A DNA stretch of 62,023 nucleotides from Bacteroides sp. 51 (GCF_010500965.1 NZ_QVMI01000035.1:1-62023), one strand, 5' to 3'; shown: positions 26,384-35,703, counted from the stretch's first letter. Notes: generated by a model not told the origin, from the sequence alone. Translations and numbers: made by a program.

Positions 26384-28579
26384 ATGATGCATATATTTTT
26401 AAAAAGGATAAAAGATCAACATCACCATATAACCAAGTTGATTGGCGAAAAGAAACTGAAAGAATCTTTCGTCGAGCTCAACGAGTTCATTGCAAAAACA
26501 AACAACTGGGACTTGCAGAATAAACTCAAAGAGATTGAAACCTCCTACAGCTATATGTTGGATTATATGCGTCAGGACATTGCAGATCCCAAACGTACGG
26601 AAATGCACCAAAAGCTGCTAAGAGACACGCTCGCGATAGCCGACAAAGCCTGCCTGTTGAACACCTCGCTCGAACCGTATCGTACATCTTACTTCAAAAC
26701 ACTCGACAAATTAAAAAGTGAAGATACGCAATACACACTCGATACCATTCAGATAGAACTTGAGGCTTATACTGAAAACTATGCAGTGGCAGGGCTATTA
26801 AAAAACCAAGACAGTACGGAGCAACTGAACAATGTCCGCAAGCGTCACGAAGAGATACAGTCCACCATGTTCAGTATGATATGGACATCGCAATACTGGA
26901 CAGACGAAGAAGAAGCCGTAGCCAAACGCATGCTCGAATCGGTACTTATCACCGAGAATGACCTCTGCCTATTTGTCAGTGCTGTCACCCTCGGACTGCT
27001 CGAAAACTTCGACAGCAAAAAACTCATGCTCCTCTTCGATGCCTACAACCACGAAAATAACCAGATCAACCAGCGCGCCCTGGTCGGATTAGTGCTTGCA
27101 TTCCAATCCTACCACACCCGCCTGCCGTTCTATCCGGAAGTTGTAGCCCGCCTCTCCCACCTGAATGAGAACGAAGCATTTGCCAAAAGCCTCAACCGGA
27201 TACAGATCCAGATACTCCTCAGTAAGGATACAGACAAGATCAATAAAAAGATGCAGGAAGAGATCATCCCCGAAATGATTAAGAATGCCAACTCGCATAA
27301 CCTGCGCATCAATCCCGATGAGAACGAAGAAGACTTCAATCCGGATTGGGTACAGAACATCGAGAACTCTGCTTTCGGTGATAAACTCCGTGAAATGAGC
27401 GAATTACAAATGGAAGGCGCCGACGTATATATGAGTACATTTGCTTACCACAAAGGATACCGCTTCTTCCAGACCATAAACAACTGGTTCTACCCGTTCG
27501 ACAAACAGCACTCGCTCGTGGTAAGCGAACTGGGCGACGGTACAGGCAGCAACGTAATCGACCTGATTCTGGAATCGGCTTTCTTCTGCGACAGCGACAA
27601 ATATTCGCTCCTCTTCACCATCATGCAGATACCTGCCTCGCACCGCGAAATGATGACCCGCCAGCTGTCCGAACAGCAGCTCGACGAACTGATGAATGAA
27701 AAGTCCGACTCAATGAAAGCGTTTTCAGGCCGTCCGGAACTCATCTCCAATCAGTATATACACAACATATACCGGTTCTTTAAACTATTTAAATTCCAAC
27801 ACGAATTTCTCGATATATTCGAAGAACCTATACATTTAAACGAGTACCCGGTACTCAAAGAGATAATGTATAAACCACAGTTGCTTAAAGACCTGGTGAA
27901 TTTCCTTTTCCGCAAAGCTCACTATAGCGAAGCGACAGAAGTGTACAACCTTCTTTTAAAACTGGAAGATGACAACGCAGAGGTCTACCAGAAACTCGGC
28001 TATTGCCATCAGAAACAAAAACAATATGCCCAGGCATTAAGCGCATACTCGAAAGCAGATATGCTTAAACCGGACAACGTCTGGACCAACCGTCACATGG
28101 CAACCTGCTACCGGATGATGAACGACTATGCCAAAGCCACTGTCTACTACAAGAAAGTGGAACAGGTACAACCCGAAAACCGCAGCTTGCTTTACAATAC
28201 AGGTAGCTGCCTGGTAGAGTTAGGGCAATTTGATGAGGCGCTACAATATTTCTTCAAACTGGATTTTATTGAACCGGACAATCTGCGGACCTGGAGAGCC
28301 ATAGGCTGGTGCTCGTTTATGCTCAAGAAACTCGAACAAGCACGGAAGTTCTACGATAAGATTATCGAGAAGAATGGCGTTGCCCCCGACTATCTCAATG
28401 CCGGACACGTTGTATGGTGCCTGGGAGATATGAAGAAAGCAATGGAGTTTTATTCCAAATCATGCGAACTATCCGGCAGTAGGGCGCTATTCCTCGATGT
28501 TTTCAATAAAGACAAAGAATTCCTGCTTGAAAACGGAGTCAACACATACGATATTGCATTGATGTACGACTTGATTTAG
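26384..28579 (+). CDS. Large cytoplasmic TPR-repeat protein
   Basis: The protein has 731 residues without a signal peptide. The first 500 residues are alpha-helical and unfamiliar. TPR repeats cover about residues 520-700, for example AEVYQKLGYCHQKQKQYAQALSAY and similar units. TPRs scaffold protein complexes; a partner is not indicated. It follows the DUF418 gene closely. A GC-rich repeat starts right after its stop. Confidence 0.8.
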   Translation: MMHIFLKRIKDQHHHITKLIGEKKLKESFVELNEFIAKTNNWDLQNKLKEIETSYSYMLDYMRQDIADPKRTEMHQKLLRDTLAIADKACLLNTSLEPYRTSYFKTLDKLKSEDTQYTLDTIQIELEAYTENYAVAGLLKNQDSTEQLNNVRKRHEEIQSTMFSMIWTSQYWTDEEEAVAKRMLESVLITENDLCLFVSAVTLGLLENFDSKKLMLLFDAYNHENNQINQRALVGLVLAFQSYHTRLPFYPEVVARLSHLNENEAFAKSLNRIQIQILLSKDTDKINKKMQEEIIPEMIKNANSHNLRINPDENEEDFNPDWVQNIENSAFGDKLREMSELQMEGADVYMSTFAYHKGYRFFQTINNWFYPFDKQHSLVVSELGDGTGSNVIDLILESAFFCDSDKYSLLFTIMQIPASHREMMTRQLSEQQLDELMNEKSDSMKAFSGRPELISNQYIHNIYRFFKLFKFQHEFLDIFEEPIHLNEYPVLKEIMYKPQLLKDLVNFLFRKAHYSEATEVYNLLLKLEDDNAEVYQKLGYCHQKQKQYAQALSAYSKADMLKPDNVWTNRHMATCYRMMNDYAKATVYYKKVEQVQPENRSLLYNTGSCLVELGQFDEALQYFFKLDFIEPDNLRTWRAIGWCSFMLKKLEQARKFYDKIIEKNGVAPDYLNAGHVVWCLGDMKKAMEFYSKSCELSGSRALFLDVFNKDKEFLLENGVNTYDIALMYDLI

Positions 28580-28643
28580 CGGTGGCGGCAAGGTGGCGGC
28601 AAGGTGCCGCTGCCAGGTCGGGCGGTTTGCGAACCGCCCCTAC
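28580..28643. repeat. GC-rich repeat joined to a GGCGGTTTGCGAACCGCC palindrome
   Basis: GGCGGCAAGGTGGCGGCAAG at about 28585 leads into a palindrome GGGCGGTTTGCGAACCGCCC and CTACAAT. It lies between convergent genes (TPR and maf) and may serve as terminator. Both parts belong to families found elsewhere in the window. Confidence 0.8.
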
Positions 28644-29251
28644 AATAATCTCATCAGTTCTTTATACAGTTTTTGTATCGGTAGCCCCATGACGTTAAAG
28701 TAACTGCCATGTATTCCTTCGACGCCCACGTAGCCAATCCATTCCTGAACACCATAAGCACCGGCTTTATCCAGTGGATGATAGTTGGCGATATAATATT
28801 CTATCTCTTCTTCCGTTAAGTCCGAAAAAGAAACATCGGTAACAGCAGTGAAGCTCTTTTGCCAATCCGTAGTGGTCAGGCAAACTCCCGTTATTACATG
28901 ATGAGTTTTCCCCGACAGCCGGCGTAGAATAGCTTTGGCATCTTCTTCATCTACCGGCTTACCCAACACCTCGCCATTCAGCCAAACTATCGTATCGGCA
29001 GTAATCAGCAATTCTTTAGGTTGAATGGTCGATTTATATGCCTCGGCCTTATGCCTCGCAATATAGGATGGAATCTTTTCACCATCCAAACCGGACGGAT
29101 AACTCTCATCTAAATCCGGCATGAGTCTGACTTCAAAATCAATCCCCAGACCTGTCAGAAGTTCCTGTCGACGGGGAGAAGCGGACGCCAACACGACTTT
29201 ATACCCCTCTGTACCCAACAGAGCCGCCAATGGATGCTGCACCTTATTCAT
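28640..29251 (-). CDS. maf: Maf-type nucleoside triphosphate pyrophosphatase
   Basis: The protein has 203 residues. SASPRRQELL near residue 23, ITADTIVW with the catalytic Asp, LGKPVDEEDA and GKTHHVITGVCL are Maf signatures. Maf proteins hydrolyse dTTP/UTP or modified nucleotides and are linked to septum inhibition. It is last in a minus-strand run with kdsC-like, DUF2520 and nitroreductase genes. Confidence 0.94.
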   Translation of the reverse strand: MNKVQHPLAALLGTEGYKVVLASASPRRQELLTGLGIDFEVRLMPDLDESYPSGLDGEKIPSYIARHKAEAYKSTIQPKELLITADTIVWLNGEVLGKPVDEEDAKAILRRLSGKTHHVITGVCLTTTDWQKSFTAVTDVSFSDLTEEEIEYYIANYHPLDKAGAYGVQEWIGYVGVEGIHGSYFNVMGLPIQKLYKELMRLL

Positions 29252-29291
29252 ATATAATTGTCTTTATTTTATTACTAATAACACTCCAAAC

Positions 29292-29813
29292 TTACCAACC
29301 GAATGCATCACCGGCCATCCACTTGCCCTGAGCCTTCATCACCTGTTCCAGCACATCACGGCCACAACCCAAACCACCATCGCGGTGAGAGATGTAGGTT
29401 GAAATGGCTTTTACATCAGCAATAGCATCTTTCGGACAACAAGGCAATCCACATGCCCGCATAACCTCTATATCAGGGACATCATCGCCCATATAAAGAA
29501 TTTCTTCGTCTTTCAGTCCATGCTTGTCACGAAAATCATGGTAATCATGGATCTTCACCGACGATCCCATATAAATATCTTTAATACCCAACGTTGTGAA
29601 ACGTTTATGAACAGCTTCGGTCTTCCCACCGGTTATAATAGCAATATGTAATCCCTGTTTCACAGCCAGTTGCAAAGCGTAACCGTCTTTTACATTTACG
29701 GTACGCATGGGCTCCCCGCCCGGGTGCAAAGGGATTACGTCACAACTTAAAACACCATCCACATCAAAAGCCAGAGCTTTGATACGGGTTAAATCATAGT
29801 TAATGGTTGACAT
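29292..29813 (-). CDS. kdsC: KdsC-type HAD phosphatase (KDO-8-phosphate phosphatase)
   Basis: The protein has 173 residues, typical of the small cap-less C0 HAD group. FDVDGVL carries the two catalytic Asp, IITGGK the Thr, and MGDDVPD the metal-binding Asp pair. The length and [11 protein letters not shown] near the C terminus fit KdsC, which makes KDO for lipopolysaccharide. A sugar-acid phosphatase of another specificity cannot be excluded. Confidence 0.88.
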   Translation of the reverse strand: MSTINYDLTRIKALAFDVDGVLSCDVIPLHPGGEPMRTVNVKDGYALQLAVKQGLHIAIITGGKTEAVHKRFTTLGIKDIYMGSSVKIHDYHDFRDKHGLKDEEILYMGDDVPDIEVMRACGLPCCPKDAIADVKAISTYISHRDGGLGCGRDVLEQVMKAQGKWMAGDAFGW

Positions 29814-29821
29814 ATTTTATA

Positions 29822-29853
29822 TTTACGATTGAACGATTTACGATTTACGATTG
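29822..29853. repeat. TTACGAT heptad repeat
   Basis: Three to four TTACGAT-like heptads lie in the 24-bp gap between kdsC and the DUF2520 gene and run into the DUF2520 3' end. Similar TTTACNA heptads are at 34010. Confidence 0.7.
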
Positions 29854-30692
29854 ATATTACTTGAATCTGGTTGCAGCACTTTACCATCCTCATCGTATCT
29901 TGCCGCTTTTGCTGCAATACTCTTTGATAGTATCTGATAAATTTCTTGCATGGCAGGTTCATCGACCAGCATCTCCAGGTGCTTACCCATTACATTCTCA
30001 TCATAGCGAACGGCAGGTCCGGTCTGGGCTTCCAGCGGTGGAAGTTCGTGCACCTTACGGGCTGTCTCATCAATGAGCGGCAACATGACCTCAAACGGAA
30101 GATTGTATTTCTTCAACAAATCTGCTGTTAACACATACATATGATTCGTAAAGTTACAAGCAAACACTGCTGCCAGATGCAAACTACGACGTTGCAGGGA
30201 ATCAGCCTCGAACACCTTATCCGACAATGCAGAAGCGATAGACTTCAAAAGCTCCGTATCCTCCCTTCGTCTCGCTTCAATAAAGAAAGGTATTCCTTTG
30301 AAATCAACTTCACGTTGCTTGCTGAATGTCTGCATCGGATAGAAAACGCCATAGCGCGTAGTCTCACCTTCCCAAACACGCATAGGGATACTTCCTGCCG
30401 TATGTACCAATAAAGCATCATCTTTACCTTTTACGATTTGTGGCAATAGTTCCATAAATGCCGAATCTTTAAGAGAAACGATATATAAGGAAGCCTTTGT
30501 GGTTACTTCCTCTAAACTGATGGTCCAACCGGCATTTACTTTCTCCGCCAGCCACCGGGCAGACTCCTCGGTACGGCTATATATCTGTACAATCTCAAAT
30601 CCTTTCCGATAAAGGGCTTGTGCCAGATTTACCGCCAGGTTGCCGGCTCCGATAAATGCAATTGGAATCTTTTTTATATTCTGTATTGTCAT
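29838..30692 (-). CDS. Rossmann-fold DUF2520 protein
   Basis: The protein has 284 residues. The N terminus IAFIGAGNLAVNLAQAL is an NAD(P)-binding glycine motif; the first 120 residues resemble the F420/ProC-like Rossmann domain, and DUF2520 follows (RRSLHLAAVFACNFTNHM, then ALEAQTGPAVRYDENVM-like segment). The enzymatic reaction is not known. It is the second gene of the run starting with the nitroreductase, 40 bp downstream of it. Confidence 0.87.
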   Translation of the reverse strand: MTIQNIKKIPIAFIGAGNLAVNLAQALYRKGFEIVQIYSRTEESARWLAEKVNAGWTISLEEVTTKASLYIVSLKDSAFMELLPQIVKGKDDALLVHTAGSIPMRVWEGETTRYGVFYPMQTFSKQREVDFKGIPFFIEARRREDTELLKSIASALSDKVFEADSLQRRSLHLAAVFACNFTNHMYVLTADLLKKYNLPFEVMLPLIDETARKVHELPPLEAQTGPAVRYDENVMGKHLEMLVDEPAMQEIYQILSKSIAAKAARYDEDGKVLQPDSSNINRKS

Positions 30693-30732
30693 ATTCGAGA
30701 GTCAAATATAACTTATTTCCGCAAGTTAGCCT

Positions 30733-31269
30733 TTACTTTCCACCATATTTATTTATATGAATCTTTTCCCATTGCAGATGCTCCTCGTTGAACGGCTTGC
30801 GCTCCATCCCCTTATGCCCAATGGCAATAATAGAAAGCACCTGCAACTGTAGAGGAATATCCAGTACCTCATGTACATACTCCCCTGCCGGAACACCCGA
30901 CGCTTGGAAGCGCTCACGAACCTGAACCCAGCAGCTACCCAGTCCGAGATCTTCGGCTTGTAGCTGAACCATAATAGAAGCAACCGCAGCATCTTCAATC
31001 CACACATCACTCACCATCGGATCGGCGGTTACTACAACAGCCAGCGCGGCACCGGCAAGAAAGTTTGCTCCATGCTCTTTGCAGTGAGAGAGTTTCTGCA
31101 AGGTTTCTTTATCATCGACTATAATAAATTGCCAGCCATTGCTACGTTTAGAAGTTGGAGACATGAGGGCAGCTTTCATCAAAGTCACTACATTTTCCTG
31201 CGAAAGCTCCTCGTCCGTAAACTTGCGCATACTGCGTCGGGAGGCGATTAATTCACTAAAACTATCCAT
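30733..31269 (-). CDS. Nitroreductase-family flavoprotein
   Basis: The protein has 178 residues from the ATG at 31269. The longer frame starting at 31377 would run through the promoter, and the conserved domain begins with SFSELIASRRSMRKF; a second ATG at 31278 is possible. The FMN-binding RRSMRKF, the APTSKR-like MSPTSKRSNGWQF and the C-terminal IAIGHKG are typical. It probably reduces nitro or quinone compounds with NAD(P)H. Confidence 0.88.
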   Translation of the reverse strand: MDSFSELIASRRSMRKFTDEELSQENVVTLMKAALMSPTSKRSNGWQFIIVDDKETLQKLSHCKEHGANFLAGAALAVVVTADPMVSDVWIEDAAVASIMVQLQAEDLGLGSCWVQVRERFQASGVPAGEYVHEVLDIPLQLQVLSIIAIGHKGMERKPFNEEHLQWEKIHINKYGGK

Positions 31270-31297
31270 ATTAATCATGCTTTTAATCTGTGAAATA

Positions 31298-31305
31298 CAA
31301 AGATA
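31298..31305 (-). promoter_or_regulatory. -7 promoter element for the nitroreductase operon
   Basis: The minus strand reads TATCTTTG here, 20-30 bp before the start codon of the nitroreductase gene. This supports the short start. The -33 region is weak. Confidence 0.55.
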
Positions 31306-31359
31306 AGAAATATAGGTATTTAAAACGGTAAAACTGCCCAAAATTAGACAAATTCTTTC

Positions 31360-31390
31360 TTGTTGAGAGGGCGACAAAGTAGTATCTTTG
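31360..31390 (+). promoter_or_regulatory. Bacteroidetes-type promoter for the second DUF4248 gene
   Basis: TTG at 31360-31362 and TATCTTTG at 31383-31390 are separated by 20 bp, a full consensus match. The ATG lies 49 bp downstream. Confidence 0.65.
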
Positions 31391-31438
31391 TAATGTTAAC
31401 CTTAGTAATGAATGATTGACCTAGCTCAAAACAAAATT

Positions 31439-31657
31439 ATGACAAAATCTACTGTTAAGTTTTCTTCGTTGGCCGAAAGTTATTATCCCGGCTGTAGTAC
31501 TAGCAAAAATGCAGTTCGCTGCTTGAGTCGTTCAATTAAACGGTCGCCGGCACTGCTAGCTGAGTTAAAGGCCACAGGATTTGGTCCTTACAACCATCGG
31601 GTTCTCTCTCCCCGGCAAGTACGGATAATCGCCAAATACCTTGGATCTCCGAAATAA
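31439..31657 (+). CDS. DUF4248 family protein (second copy)
   Basis: The protein has 72 residues. It resembles the copy at 2125-2361 in layout: SLAESYYPGCS near the N terminus, AVRCLSRSIKRSPALLAEL in the middle, and a C-terminal LSPRQVRIIAKYLGSP block. No HU-like gene is adjacent here; the next gene is a small AraC-type regulator. The start was taken at the Met after the promoter that best fits family length. A strong terminator follows. Confidence 0.72.
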   Translation: MTKSTVKFSSLAESYYPGCSTSKNAVRCLSRSIKRSPALLAELKATGFGPYNHRVLSPRQVRIIAKYLGSPK

Positions 31658-31693
31658 CGAATAGGTCGCAAATGAATGCTAAAGTGAAGGCTG

Positions 31694-31727
31694 GATGAGC
31701 AATCCGTGAGGATTGCTCATCTTTTTT
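31694..31727 (+). terminator. Rho-independent terminator
   Basis: GATGAGCAATCC and GGATTGCTCATC form a perfect 12-bp stem with loop GTGA, followed by six T. Confidence 0.92.
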
Positions 31728-31792
31728 GCATTCATTACATTTTTTTTGTTCGAAATTTCCTTTAAAATACCACATTATTCCGTTTTGTTTAA

Positions 31793-31800
31793 TATATTTG
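31793..31800 (+). promoter_or_regulatory. -7 promoter element for the AraC-type gene
   Basis: TATATTTG fits TAnnTTTG and lies 39 bp before the ATG. No -33 at the usual distance. Confidence 0.45.
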
Positions 31801-31839
31801 CAAACAGCTTATAACCTATTTATTACAATTAAACAGATT

Positions 31840-32208
31840 ATGGAAATTGCGTCGAACAAAAAAATGGTTGTTCAGGTGCGTAGTTTGATGACGGATACTC
31901 AGATTTACAAAGACGGTAATTTAAAACTGGACTCTGTAGCGGGCATCATTGGAGTCTCAAGCAGCACTCTGTCTAAAGCAATAAACCGTGTAACGGGAAA
32001 GAATTTCAATAACTATGTTAATGAATTCCGCGTGAAAGAAGCTATACGTTTACTTTCCGATGCGCCCGAGAACACCCGTTTTGTACATGGATTCTACAAA
32101 CAGGCAGGCTTTCAGAGCCGTGCCTCTTTCTACCGGACATTTAAAAAAGTTATTGGTATTACTCCAGCCGAATACAAACGTCAAAAAGCGGCTGCAAAAA
32201 AAACATAA
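31840..32208 (+). CDS. Stand-alone AraC-type DNA-binding domain protein
   Basis: The protein has 122 residues, nearly all an HTH_18/AraC domain: LKLDSVAGIIGVSSSTLSKA is the first helix-turn-helix and GFYKQAGFQSRASFYRTFKK the second, ending with GITPAEYKRQ. It lacks any ligand-binding or receiver domain. The start at 31840 follows the promoter; a longer frame lacks support. It could act as a constitutive regulator or need a partner. It is flanked by strong terminators, so it is a single-gene unit. Confidence 0.85.
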   Translation: MEIASNKKMVVQVRSLMTDTQIYKDGNLKLDSVAGIIGVSSSTLSKAINRVTGKNFNNYVNEFRVKEAIRLLSDAPENTRFVHGFYKQAGFQSRASFYRTFKKVIGITPAEYKRQKAAAKKT

Positions 32209-32243
32209 CCGATACAAGCCTTCATCATTTAAATATAAGAAGC

Positions 32244-32311
32244 AACTCCCTTTACTTCTCATCACCTCCCTGTCTTTTGGAGGGGAATGAGAAGTAAAGG
32301 GAGTTCATTTT
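32244..32311 (+). terminator. Long-stem rho-independent terminator
   Basis: Arms of 19 nt at 32244-32262 and 32287-32305 (AACTCCCTTTACTTCTCAT and its complement) pair perfectly, with an inner CCTCC/GGAGG pair. C, A and then a T run follow. Confidence 0.93.
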
Positions 32312-32379
32312 TTATAGATAACAGAAATCTTATTTATGCTTTTCTTTGTTCTATAATATATAGTATTCGCAGAAAAGTT

Positions 32380-32387
32380 TAAATTTG
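32380..32387 (+). promoter_or_regulatory. Possible -7 element directly before a start codon
   Basis: TAAATTTG lies 6 bp before the ATG at 32394. If it is the true -7, transcription would start at or next to the ATG, giving a leaderless message. No -33 at the usual distance. Confidence 0.3.
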
Positions 32388-32393
32388 CATAGA

Positions 32394-33377
32394 ATGCCAC
32401 TAAAGCTAACCTCATATTATCACGGAAAGGATATTCCCGAACTACCGGGAAAAGATATATTTCACTCGAAGGATTTGTTTCTATTCTACGAAGCAACATC
32501 CAGCTACACGCCCATGTTTATTGTAGCAAGCAGAGAGGGGAAGCCTGTGGCCAAGCTCTTGGCTGTAATCCGTAAAAATGCCCAGCTACTCCCCTTCCCT
32601 TTCCTGAAGAGGTGCGAAGTATTCGGAACAGGCGAATGTCTGGACGACAGCATCGACAAGGAGGAGACGTTCAACTACATGCTCGAACATCTCACCACCG
32701 AAGCTCTGCGCCATGCTTCTATTATCGAGTTCCGCAACCTGGAGCATGCGTTGGATGGACATAAATACTTCCGTGCCAATAAATACTTTGCAATCAACTG
32801 GTTACGGGTACGCAATTCGCTGCATAAGATAGATAAGGTAGAAGATCAGATCAGCCCATCGCGGGTACGACAAATCAAGAAAGGGTTGAAGAACGGAGCC
32901 GAAGTATACGAAACCAATAATATGGCAGAGATATCCGAATTCTCGCGTATGCTTCATAAGATCTACTCTGCCCGGGTACGGAAATATTTCCCAACACTTG
33001 AGTTCTTTCAACTGATGAATACCTGGCTTATAAGTAAAGGATTTGCAAAGATATTTGTAGTAAAATACAAAGGCAGGATAATTGGCGGCTCCTCCACACT
33101 TTATTCGGGTGGGAATGCTTATTTATGGTTTTCCGGTGGGATGACCAAGCGTTTTGTGCCTCAGTATCCCGGAGTATTGGCGATATGGGCGGCACTGGCT
33201 GATGCTAAATTCCGGGGATGCAGCCATATGGAGTTTGTAGATGTAGGACTCCCCTTCCGGAAACACGGATTCCGTAATTTCATACTCCGCTTTGGCGGAA
33301 AACAAAGCAGTACCCGCAGGTGGTTTCGCATTCGTTGGAATTTCCTAAACAACTTCTTTATTAAGATTTACGCGTAA
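32394..33377 (+). CDS. GNAT/FemAB-like acyltransferase-fold protein
   Basis: The protein has 327 residues. The C-terminal half has a FemAB/GNAT look: FAKIFVVKYKGRIIGGSSTLY, then YLWFSGG and the terminal VDVGLPFRKHGFRNF segment. FemAB proteins add amino acids to peptidoglycan or transfer acyl groups. A precise substrate is not indicated. The start at 32394 (MPLKL) is the first ATG; a TTG nine bases upstream is in frame. Single gene between a terminator and a heptad repeat. Confidence 0.72.
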   Translation: MPLKLTSYYHGKDIPELPGKDIFHSKDLFLFYEATSSYTPMFIVASREGKPVAKLLAVIRKNAQLLPFPFLKRCEVFGTGECLDDSIDKEETFNYMLEHLTTEALRHASIIEFRNLEHALDGHKYFRANKYFAINWLRVRNSLHKIDKVEDQISPSRVRQIKKGLKNGAEVYETNNMAEISEFSRMLHKIYSARVRKYFPTLEFFQLMNTWLISKGFAKIFVVKYKGRIIGGSSTLYSGGNAYLWFSGGMTKRFVPQYPGVLAIWAALADAKFRGCSHMEFVDVGLPFRKHGFRNFILRFGGKQSSTRRWFRIRWNFLNNFFIKIYA

Positions 33378-33381
33378 AGCA

Positions 33382-33472
33382 ACTAGAAGCTAGAAGTTAG
33401 AAGCTAGTTTTTTACATCTATCAATATGGTATCATACCCTATTGACCTAGCTTCTAACTTCTAGCTTCCAGC
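33382..33472. repeat. Heptad inverted repeat (AGCTAGA family)
   Basis: Left AACTAGA-AGCTAGA-AGTTAGA-AGCTAGT and right ACCTAGC-TTCTAAC-TTCTAGC-TTCCAGC pair over about 20 nt around a 44-bp spacer. Closely related to the element after nth at 10374. Confidence 0.87.
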
Positions 33473-33592
33473 TACTGAATTAATTGCTGAAAAATTTCTT
33501 TATTAGGCAATTAATTATTTCCTTTGTGCTGTTTTTCTATTGCAGATATATACAGAAAATACTCATTTAATATTGAACTAAAACATATTGTT

Positions 33593-33997
33593 ATGAAGAT
33601 CTCACACATTGAGCATTTGGGAATTGCTGTAAACAGCATTGAGGAAGCCCTCCCTTACTACGAAAACGTATTAGGGCTTAAATGTTACAACATCGAAACA
33701 GTGGAAGACCAGAAAGTTAGAACAGCTTTCCTGAAGGTGGGCGATACCAAAATCGAACTTCTCGAAGCCACCAGCCCCGAAAGCACTATCGCTAAGTTTA
33801 TTGAAAACAAAGGTCCGGGTGTTCACCACGTTGCATTTGCCGTGGCAGATGGTGTTGCCGATGCTCTTGCCGAAGCCGAAAGCAAAGGTATCCGCCTGAT
33901 CGACAAAGCTCCCCGCAAAGGTGCTGAAGGTCTGAGCATTGCTTTCCTTCACCCGAAATCGACTCAAGGTGTGTTGACAGAATTATGCGAAGCATAA
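33593..33997 (+). CDS. mce: Methylmalonyl-CoA epimerase
   Basis: The protein has 134 residues of the glyoxalase/vicinal oxygen chelate fold. HIEHLGIAVNSIEEALPYY contains the first metal His, GVHHVAFAVAD the second, and the terminal GVLTELCEA the metal Glu. It interconverts S- and R-methylmalonyl-CoA in the succinate-propionate path. The start at 33593 fits family length. It leads the decarboxylase genes, 152 bp upstream of mmdA. Confidence 0.95.
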   Translation: MKISHIEHLGIAVNSIEEALPYYENVLGLKCYNIETVEDQKVRTAFLKVGDTKIELLEATSPESTIAKFIENKGPGVHHVAFAVADGVADALAEAESKGIRLIDKAPRKGAEGLSIAFLHPKSTQGVLTELCEA

Positions 33998-34009
33998 TTC
34001 TTATTTACG

Positions 34010-34127
34010 ATTTACCATTTACAATTTACAATTTGCTATTCAGGCATAATAGCCAAGTATAGCAAAAGGTAAATGGCTAGATATAAATGGTAAATAGTAA
34101 ATGGTAAATGGTAAATAGTAAATTTTA
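34010..34127. repeat. TTTACNA heptad inverted repeat
   Basis: TTTACGA-TTTACCA-TTTACAA-TTTACAA on the left is mirrored by AATGGTA-AATAGTA-AATGGTA-AATGGTA-AATAGTA on the right. It fills the gap between epimerase and mmdA genes. Confidence 0.87.
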
Positions 34128-34149
34128 TTAATTCTTAAATATCAAATTC

Positions 34150-35703
34150 ATGAGTAACCAACTTGAAAAAGTAAGAGAGCTTATCGAACTCCGCGCAAAA
34201 GCTCGTTTAGGTGGTGGTGAGAAGGCTATTGAAAAACAACATGCCAAAGGAAAGTATACGGCTCGCGAACGTATAGCCCAATTACTTGACGAAGGCAGCT
34301 TCGAAGAACTGGACATGTTCGTAGAACACAGATGTACTAACTTCGGTCAAGAAAAGAAACATTTCCTGGGAGATGGTGTAGTAACCGGTTATGGTACCAT
34401 CGAGGGAAGATTAGTATATGTTTTCGCTCAGGACTTCACCGTGTTCGGTGGTTCATTGTCGGAAACCATGTCGCTTAAGATCTGTAAAGTGATGGATATG
34501 GCGATGAAAATGGGTGCGCCTTGTATCGGTATCAACGACTCGGGTGGTGCTCGTATCCAGGAAGGTATCAACGCTTTGGCCGGTTATGCTGAAATCTTCC
34601 AGCGCAACATCATGGCTTCGGGTGTTATTCCTCAAATTTCCGGAATCTTCGGCCCATGTGCCGGTGGTGCGGTTTACTCTCCTGCGTTGACTGACTTTAC
34701 GTTGATGACAGAAGGTACTTCTTATATGTTCCTGACTGGTCCGAAAGTAGTAAAAACGGTAACTGGTGAAGACGTAACTCAGGAAGAATTGGGTGGTGCA
34801 AGCGTACACGCCAGCAAATCGGGTGTGACTCACTTTACTGCGGCTACAGAAGAAGAAGGTTTGGCAACGATCCGTCGTTTGCTCAGCTTCCTTCCACAGA
34901 ACAATCTGGAAGAAGCACCGCTGCTTAACTGTACCGACCCTATCGACCGTTTGGAAGATTCATTAAACGAAATTATTCCTGATAGTCCTAACAAACCATA
35001 CGATATGTATGAAGTGATCGGCGCTATCGTTGACAACGGCGAATTCCTTGAAGTACAACAAGATTACGCTAAGAATATTATTATTGGTTTCGCCCGTTTC
35101 AATGGTCAGTCTGTTGGTGTGGTGGCTAACCAACCTAAATTCCTTGCCGGTGTATTGGACAGCAATGCTTCTCGTAAGGCTGCTCGTTTCGTACGTTTCT
35201 GCGACGCATTCAACATTCCTTTGGTTACGTTGGTTGACGTTCCCGGATTCCTTCCGGGTACAGGTCAGGAGTACAACGGTGTAATCCTTCATGGTGCTAA
35301 GTTGCTTTACGCTTATGGCGAGGCTACTGTGCCTAAGGTAACGGTTACTCTGCGTAAGTCTTATGGTGGTTCGCACATTGTGATGAGCTGTAAACAACTT
35401 CGTGGTGATATGAACTACGCATGGCCTACTTCTGAAATCGCCGTAATGGGTGGTGCAGGTGCCGTTGAGGTATTGTATGCTAAAGGCGCTGCCGAAGCAG
35501 CAGACCCGGCAGCTTTCATGGCAGAAAAAGAAGCAGAATACACCAAGTTGTTTGCTAACCCATACAATGCTGCTAAATATGGTTATATCGACGATGTTAT
35601 CGAGCCAAGAAACACTCGTTTCCGTATTATCCGCGCATTGCAACAGTTGCAAACCAAGAAATTATTTAATCCTGCTAAAAAGCACGGTAATATTCCATTA
35701 TAA
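34150..35703 (+). CDS. mmdA: Methylmalonyl-CoA decarboxylase alpha subunit (carboxyltransferase)
   Basis: The protein has 517 residues, as in MmdA/PccB. It moves the carboxyl group of methylmalonyl-CoA to biotin on the carrier subunit, giving propionyl-CoA. Oxyanion-hole glycines are seen in [11 protein letters not shown] and [12 protein letters not shown] in the N-terminal crotonase-like domain, with [11 protein letters not shown] in the second. Context with OadG-like, carrier and OadB-like genes identifies the sodium-pump enzyme rather than ATP-dependent propionyl-CoA carboxylase. Confidence 0.95.
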   Translation: MSNQLEKVRELIELRAKARLGGGEKAIEKQHAKGKYTARERIAQLLDEGSFEELDMFVEHRCTNFGQEKKHFLGDGVVTGYGTIEGRLVYVFAQDFTVFGGSLSETMSLKICKVMDMAMKMGAPCIGINDSGGARIQEGINALAGYAEIFQRNIMASGVIPQISGIFGPCAGGAVYSPALTDFTLMTEGTSYMFLTGPKVVKTVTGEDVTQEELGGASVHASKSGVTHFTAATEEEGLATIRRLLSFLPQNNLEEAPLLNCTDPIDRLEDSLNEIIPDSPNKPYDMYEVIGAIVDNGEFLEVQQDYAKNIIIGFARFNGQSVGVVANQPKFLAGVLDSNASRKAARFVRFCDAFNIPLVTLVDVPGFLPGTGQEYNGVILHGAKLLYAYGEATVPKVTVTLRKSYGGSHIVMSCKQLRGDMNYAWPTSEIAVMGGAGAVEVLYAKGAAEAADPAAFMAEKEAEYTKLFANPYNAAKYGYIDDVIEPRNTRFRIIRALQQLQTKKLFNPAKKHGNIPL

